Positions 57,624 to 64,000 of a stretch of DNA of 64,000 bases are shown one piece after another (position 1 is the first letter of the stretch; every line of letters starts with the position of its first letter). The stretch lies in contig ML681981.1 in the NCBI GenBank assembly GCA_007922195.1, positions 14,269,771 through 14,333,770 on the forward strand. Reading direction: 5' to 3'. The DNA is from Podocnemis expansa (taxonomy: Eukaryota; Chordata; Testudines; Podocnemididae). A program made the position numbers and the translations under genes. The notes beneath the pieces are model-generated. The model saw only the letters and a program-made list of their open reading frames with translations, had not been told where the DNA came from and did not search any database.

Positions 57624-58061
57624 CAGGGCGTTGCTGCCCCCAAAATAGGTTCGGGGCTGGGCCAGGGGTGGGGCCAGAGGAGGCAGGGCCAGGGCTGTCC
57701 CCAGGGGCAGGGCTATCACCCCAGGCCCCACTGTTTGCTGCGCTCCGCAGTGGCGTTCTGGCCCAGGGGGCGGGGCGGGCGTGTAGCCAGAGCTCTGCAA
57801 GGACCCAGCCACATGCCAGCCCGCCCCGGCCCGCCCCAGGGACAGACTGGCCAGGGGAGGCCCACATAGGCCAATTGGCCCTGGGTCCTGCCCCCCCAAG
57901 GGATGGCCCTGGGCAGGCTGGCGGCAGGCAAGTCCCAGATCCCTGGGCCCCAGAGGGAGGCTGTGTTGGGCCAGCGGCAGCCGGATCTCCGGGAGATATG
58001 GGGCACTGGAGCTCAGACTCGGGGCACAAGCCCCGTGTGCCCAGCGCTAACGACACCCCTG
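57624..58061. mobile_element. GC-rich hAT-type element, 438 bp
   Basis: The left end is CAGGGCGTTGCTGCCCC; the reverse complement of the right end is CAGGGGTGTCGTTAGCGCTG. Flanking octamers ATCTGTGG (57616-57623) and ATCTGCAG (58062-58069) agree at 6 of 8. The left octamer lies inside the target duplication of the PLE foldback, so this element came later. The interior is very GC-rich; the frames of up to 172 residues on both strands are compositional artefacts. Same family as 39513-39696 and 16961-17291 by its ends. Confidence 0.7.
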
Positions 58062-58069
58062 ATCTGCAG

Positions 58070-59675
58070 ACAGTGTGAGATGTAACCTGCCCCATTTATC
58101 TTTTTAGGTTTCAGAGTTCACTTTAAGTAGCAACACTGACAGTTGTTTCAGGGCTGCTCAGTTTTGCAGAATCATCCAGCTAATGCTCTTGTTCCACAGG
58201 CTCAAGCTGCTTCCAATGACTCCCAAAATGTCCCAGACACAATTGTCCATTTCACAGTGGCAAAACACCCAGTTTCCACTTTGCCAAGCATATGACGGTT
58301 TAGATTATATGAAATTTGAGGCCTACAAAAATTGAACATGGGAGGACAGCATACACTAAATTAACTTAAAATACTAACATTGGGGCTACAGCGCTCGTCT
58401 CAGCATTTCATATTCAATTTTTTTTAAACAACCATCTTTTTCCATTTAAAAAAACCCATCTGTGTCAACCCACTAGGTCGTACTCTCTGGAGGGTTCCCT
58501 GACATTCAGCAATAATACTGTCAGTTCTCAATGACAGGAGAACAATAAAAGGTTTATCCCATTAAAAAGCAAGCAAGCAGATTACTCCCAAAGCCTGTTT
58601 TCTCAGGCACACAAGATTCTTTACCTTTGTTTTGCCCAACTAAGGTATGACAATTTTGTGTTGGCCTCTCTTTGGCTGAGAAGAAGCCCCCAGGGAGGTA
58701 AAATTCCATTTGCGGGAATCCCAAGATTCACAGACTAGGGAGAGGAGGGGGCTCACTCCAAACTGCTATGAAAATGCATTAAGTTATTTTTGAACATGTC
58801 AGAGAAGAAAGGGGGAAGAAACTCTGTCTTGAAATGAGTAGATTGAGGATGGGAAAGCTGCATGACTCTCTTGGCTTAGAACCCAGCAAAAGAGAGGTTA
58901 GGGGGTAGAAAAAAGGCTTATGTGCAATTCAGATTCACAGCCAGAACTCAGAGGTCACTAGACCTTTATTCCAAAAGATCTTCTTCTTGGAATAGCAGAG
59001 CAAAGACAGGACCTAGACCTATCACACAGTTGCACCATTAAGAAGGCAACTGAGTTTATACTAGAAGCTGTCGATCATGTAAATGGCTAGTAGGTGGAGA
59101 TTTTTCAGGTGAGTAACTACTAATAACCAGAATTACTGTTAATGAAGTGGAAGTTCAATGTATTGTCAGGAAACATGTAGGTACAAAGTTTGCTGAATAT
59201 TTATGATTTGCTGTTGAAAATGAACATTCATCTTAAATTGTATCTGCTTGCATTAAACAACTGACTGGAACAGTTTGCAATGATTTTTATCTGTTGTACA
59301 GAGTAAAGTTATGCTTAGTTTTACCCAGAAAGAGAAATTCATCTCATGGCCAAGTGATTGTTTATGTTGATTTACAAATTATGCATAGTGGTTTATACGT
59401 CCCAGGAAAATTTGGAATCTTACAGTTAAAAATCAAAAATTAACATTATTTCCCTCAGCTTTTCCTCATAAGCACATAAAACTCAGGCCATAAAGCAAAT
59501 GCAGTTCTTCTCTGGGAAAAATATTTTTACATTTCTATCGAAAGATCAAAAGCTGTGATAAAAGCCAAAATTTACCTTCTCCAAGTTTAAAAACACTTTA
59601 GCCAGGCCTGGCACCCATCATATCATGACTCTCTAAGTGCCTTTGCTAGCTTGTTCTAGTTTCCATGCCCATCAG
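58070..59675. other. unique AT-rich DNA, no gene seen
   Basis: No gene recognised. 59130-59300 is complex and repeat-free and might be conserved non-coding DNA, to be tested by alignment only. Confidence 0.45.
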
Positions 59676-59845
59676 CAGAGGTCTCAAACATGCAGCCCCT
59701 AAAGCTATTCCCTGCGGCCCACAATGACAATATTGTTATCAGTATTTGCAATATTGTTGTATGAAAAGGTTTCAGTGGTGCTGCCCTCCAGCTAACATAC
59801 TAGTCCTCATGAGACCCTTGTGGTGATTTGAGTTTGCATCCTCTG
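59676..59845. mobile_element. hAT-type MITE, 170 bp
   Basis: Left end CAGAGGTCTCAAACATGCAG; reverse complement of the right end CAGAGGATGCAAACTCAAAT. The interior has CCTGCGGCCCACAATGAC, typical of short hAT-type repeats. The flanks CCCATCAG (59668-59675) and CCATATAG (59846-59853) are only loosely alike, so the duplication is decayed or absent. Confidence 0.55.
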
Positions 59846-62800
59846 CCATATAGGGAAAAACAACCTTGGTTTAGGGCCTCTTGCCTTTAAACAAGCCCCA
59901 TCTAGTTGACAATTTAAATCATCTCCTCCAAGAGCCAATTCAGACGCCCATATAAAGCAATACTATTATATGCTGTGCCACAAGACTATCACACATTCTT
60001 CTAGAATCTTCTACTATGACAGAATTGCTATAGCTGCATTTGGGTGTGCACTTTATGAACACACACGCACATACCCACACACATGCGCATGTACAAAAAG
60101 GCCAACACCATGATCTTCCAAGACAGTTTAAGTTGTCTGATCTCTTCCCATTGCATTCCTGGGGATATACCGAGACACTACACACAAAATTAAAAGTTGT
60201 TTTATGTTTTTTTTCCCCCAGAAAGTTTAAAACGTGGTTGATCTTAGCAAGGATTCTTTTGCATTTGAACTTGGCCTTTTGCCTTCTCAGGTGAAGATAT
60301 ACCTTTCCATGGTAGGAAATAAATAAGCAAAACCTCTCCCCAAAGGTAGCATATGTGATAAGTTAATTTCTGATGCAGAGACAGAGCCCAATTTAACATC
60401 ACTAATTCTTCCACAAAAACTTGCTATTTGAAGACTCACACCTAGAACCTCAACATTAACTATTTTGTTTAAGTATCCCTAATAAACATCCTAATCACCT
60501 TAATGCCCAGATATTTTCAATCTTTATGAACTCACTTCAGTTTGAAGGGAAAAACATAAGTTAAACTTATATTGAAAGCAGAGATTTTATTATAAATCAG
60601 CCTAACATGGAACTGTTAATGGAAAATACACCAAGATCCTCCCTGAAACTCACAGTAGAAAGGATAGTGCAACTGGGCTCACTTACAAAGAACAATTTTC
60701 AGATAGAAGCTGTGTTAAAGAAGAGGTAAGGTTGCAACTGCATTGCAGCAGGGTCCAATTAAACCCCAAGCTCATATTCTCTTTATAATAGTTTTTACAT
60801 CTTTTAAAACTCCAAGTAAAAGACTCTTTGGAAATGAATTACTAATAAAGTATCTAGCCTGCACCTCATGCTGCCTCACACTTCAATTTACATTACCCCA
60901 AGCAAAGCCTGTTTTGCTACAACCTTGAATAAGATAGTTTGTTGATACATTTGGTGGAATTGTGCTTCTACGTTTTTTGGGTACTGAAAATAAGAAAGGA
61001 GGATGTTTTCATTTTGTTTAATTCATTTTGGCTTTAGTATCTCTATCTGATTTGTAGGGAATAAAGAAATACTGTGGACAGAAAGCAACCACTGATTAAG
61101 ACTTTTCTAGTGTCTGCGGAGAGTTTAACCTCTACATTTCAACTGATTTTGACCCTGTATTATTAGCAGAATCTGCTAAAAGCTGGTCCGGTCCCTCATT
61201 TTAGAAAACTACCTTGACAGTGCCGTCTGTCACTGCAAATCTATCATTGCTAATGCCAAAGAAAACTTCAATGTAGTGCTTTTTAAACTTCCATATGATC
61301 AGTGCTCATATAAAATTGGATTCTGTCTTCCACAGGCTCTAGAACAAGGCTAAAACTGTATACACTTTCCTAAATTTTCACACTGTTCTTGCTGTGGCAC
61401 TCATTTCCTTCAGCATCCAGAAAGGTCACTTTGCTTATGAATGTAAATACTTACAAAATTATATGGTTAAATTCTCCCCTAAGTGCAATTCCCACTGAAT
61501 AAAACCAGACATGTAATTCCATTTCCGAACAGACTTTGGCCTATTGTATGTTGATCATTACAGCAGTTGTTAGTGAACTTGAGTAATTTGGCAGCTAATA
61601 TATAAAGCATTAGGGAACACATTCTGTTTATCATACAAACACTATTTATTCTAATTCAATTTACAAACTAAATCTGTCTTCAGGCTGTAATACAACTCTT
61701 TGTCAGTAAGTTAGCAATCACATCAAAGTGATGTAACCTCCTCTTTCCACTTCAATTCTTTAGCATATATATCTCTGATTCATAGTATTAGAAAGCCAAA
61801 CCTCCAGTCATGAAAAATAACTACGTTATACAGAACTAATAATTGCTTCACCCTGTAATCAGTATTCTCGGTGCAATGCTAATGTTCCAGTATAATAATC
61901 CAAGTACAAAATGTTCTAAAGAGTCTTATTTTTAAGCAGTTTTTATTTTCAGTACCTCTTTGATTGTATCATGAGATGTTCGAAATTTGCTGTAATTAAT
62001 CTTACCATTACATCGGCTCTCATTAGCAAGCATCTACAGTTTATATAAACAACATTATGACAATAACATGAATAGCTGCTGTTAAGAGAATATTGTAAAA
62101 GACAGTTCCAAAATTCTCTGCTCACAACACATCTTCCATAAAGTAAAATAAAATAAAATAAAAATAATAAATTGGCTTTCAGTATTTTGAAGAGTCAGTT
62201 TTTTTAAAGAAAATCATACTTAGTGGCTCATTGTATCTGACGCATGTAGATTTTTGTGTGTGTTTGATTTCAATTTGAACTTTAAGAATTATCTTGTTTT
62301 ATAGTCATTGGATTATACAAAATCCAAAAGCACTGTTTAAAACAAAGGAAAAGAGAACTGCCATTGTGCAATAAGATCTCTGTAAATAAAGTTAAAAGTA
62401 TGAATGTTTGTGCTTTTTGTTTCCCCTGAGTAGGTTAGGGACTGAAGAGTGAAGTATAAAATAGTAACTCACAATCTACAGATGATTCAAAGCGAGGTAG
62501 ATGAAACATCAAGGCTCTCACCAGCATTCTGATGCAAGAGAAGTCTTTGTTAGACTGTAAAACTGAAATACTGCTGAATAATATTTACTGTGATGAAAAG
62601 GAAAAAAGGAATGTCTTATGGAAGATTCCCTTTTTACTGAGATCTATTATGAATTAGCAAAATTAAAGTTCCCATGAGAGCACAGAAAGACTTTTGTAGC
62701 TTTCTGACTTGAACATAAATATTGATCTTTCTTAGGATTTTCTATAGAGCAAATCACTGTAAGTACTTTACGGGAAGAGACTTAACTCTACACAGTGAAT

Positions 62801-64000
62801 CCCTGCTGGGTATCAGAAGTTTTTGTTCTTCCCCCATCCCTATTTTCTATTTGTTGATGTTATCACTTTGAAAAATGCAACTATCTTGACTGGTGGTTCT
62901 GTTACAAGGTCAAGTTTATACTTTAATAATCAGCTACAGGTAGGGGAGATGTATTGCTGTCTTGGGTGTAACTGAACTAAAGGGCTACTATCACAACAAT
63001 AGTTACTCACCGTTTACTGTTCATTGCTAATTAGCCCAACTAACAGCTAATGTTAAATCCTAATTTTTGGCAATTACTCTTTTTTCGGAGGGTAGTCACT
63101 CCCCCGCTCTCTTTCCAGGACAGCAGAAATAATATTGCATAGCATGTTCCAATCACTCCTCCCCATCAAAAGGTGTAAAGGGCCATCAGCATAATAAACC
63201 CAGTGTGGCCTAATGGCCTGGATAGAGCTGGGGAGAATTTGGGATACCCATAAAAAGGTCTATATCCACATACACATACAGAGATATGCACCTCACTTAG
63301 AGCTGTGCTTGGTGAGGTCTCCCAGCTCCTTAGTGGGTATGGGATATTTAGGATTTAGGGGAGGCCTGGTGGTTCTATGGTTATTCAGTTCAACCAGCCA
63401 CTTTCCTGCCTTGGAAGAGGAGGGCATAACATAAATGGAGACTACTGCAGCCCTTAGTGTCGATGATAGCAATTGCTTGGCAGTAGGTTGACACAATATC
63501 TAAGCACAATGCACAACCTGGTTACTCAAGAAAGTGGTGCAAAGAGTATTTGATCAGTGGATTGACTTCTCCTTGAAGACTGAAATACAACTGAAAGATC
63601 AAATACTATAGTCCAGATGCATAAATCTGGTGCAGCATCATTGACTTTGACAGAAGCTGAGGAGCTGAGCTTGGAGAGATTGTAAATACTAAACCTCATG
63701 GCTGATCTTGGGCCACTAATTTTACTTAAATTGCCTTTAAAACCATATCCCCTTGTTCCTACAAACATAAAGTTTTAAGTTATTATGCATAACATTGTTA
63801 ACCGTGGTGTTATCCCTTTGGAGTTTTCATCCATTATTTAGATCACTCTGACCCAGATAATCAAGAACTGCAATTTAAGTAGTTAGAAAAAAATAAGTAA
63901 CTAAGCTACTTCAAAAGTTACACACATTAAATGTAGTTATTGCATGTGGGTTTGAATGCATTGGGTTTTTTTAAAATTCCTTCCTCTTTTCCATATTTTG
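59846..64000. other. unique AT-rich DNA to the window end, no gene seen
   Basis: No coding region or transposon recognised. Simple repeats: alternating CA/CG/CATG sequence at 60058-60092 and AAAAT-type repeats at 62143-62170. Open frames are below 85 residues and have no recognised domain. Confidence 0.5.

Noticed and set aside
57577..58095. 172-residue and 152-residue overlapping frames, and the GC-rich block as a CpG island or exon
   Set aside because: The block has hAT ends and an octamer duplication. Long frames on both strands at once come from high GC content with few stop codons.
1..64000. CRISPR array, bacterial operon or phage-like system
   Set aside because: No spaced identical repeats, no Shine-Dalgarno-preceded gene series and no such genes; the retroelement content shows a vertebrate nuclear genome.

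Overview
This is a non-coding, AT-rich stretch of a vertebrate nuclear genome. The best fit is a turtle or crocodilian. The repeats point there: many Penelope-like element (PLE) 3' ends, several CR1-clade LINEs, a DIRS-like tyrosine-recombinase retrotransposon, a MIR-like SINE and many non-autonomous hAT-type DNA transposons. I cannot tell turtle from crocodilian by reading alone. I found no host protein-coding exon, tRNA, rRNA or CRISPR array. Nearly every long open frame is either a decayed transposon gene or a chance frame in GC-rich repeat.

Layout. 0-9 kb: mostly unique AT-rich DNA with two PLE tails, a GC-rich DNA transposon and an old LINE 3' end. 11.8-14 kb: a 953 bp hAT element with an 8 bp target duplication and two foldback MITEs. 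17-21.2 kb: two hAT MITEs, then a 5'-truncated PLE (18567-20216) with reverse transcriptase and GIY-YIG remnants and a perfect 11 bp target duplication, then a second PLE tail with a perfect 13 bp duplication. 22.2-27.9 kb: a DIRS-like element on the minus strand with inverted terminal repeats, a chimeric internal complementary region and a broken gag, split by a CR1 insertion. 30.1-33.4 kb: a decayed CR1-clade LINE on the plus strand that still shows repeated 5' units, ORF1, endonuclease and 3' UTR. 38-41.9 kb: CR1-clade fragments on the minus strand separated by a hAT MITE with a perfect 8 bp duplication. 43-60 kb: mainly unique DNA with three palindromic PLE-tail insertions (43.0, 52.6 and 57.5 kb), further hAT MITEs and a possible solo LTR. 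60-64 kb: unique AT-rich DNA.

The elements do not act together as a pathway. They form a readable insertion history, including CR1 into DIRS, a hAT-like element into CR1, and hAT into the target duplication of a PLE. The observations most worth checking are the three PLE foldbacks with the same asymmetric structure, the hammerhead-like core in the PLE tails, and the DIRS internal complementary region.
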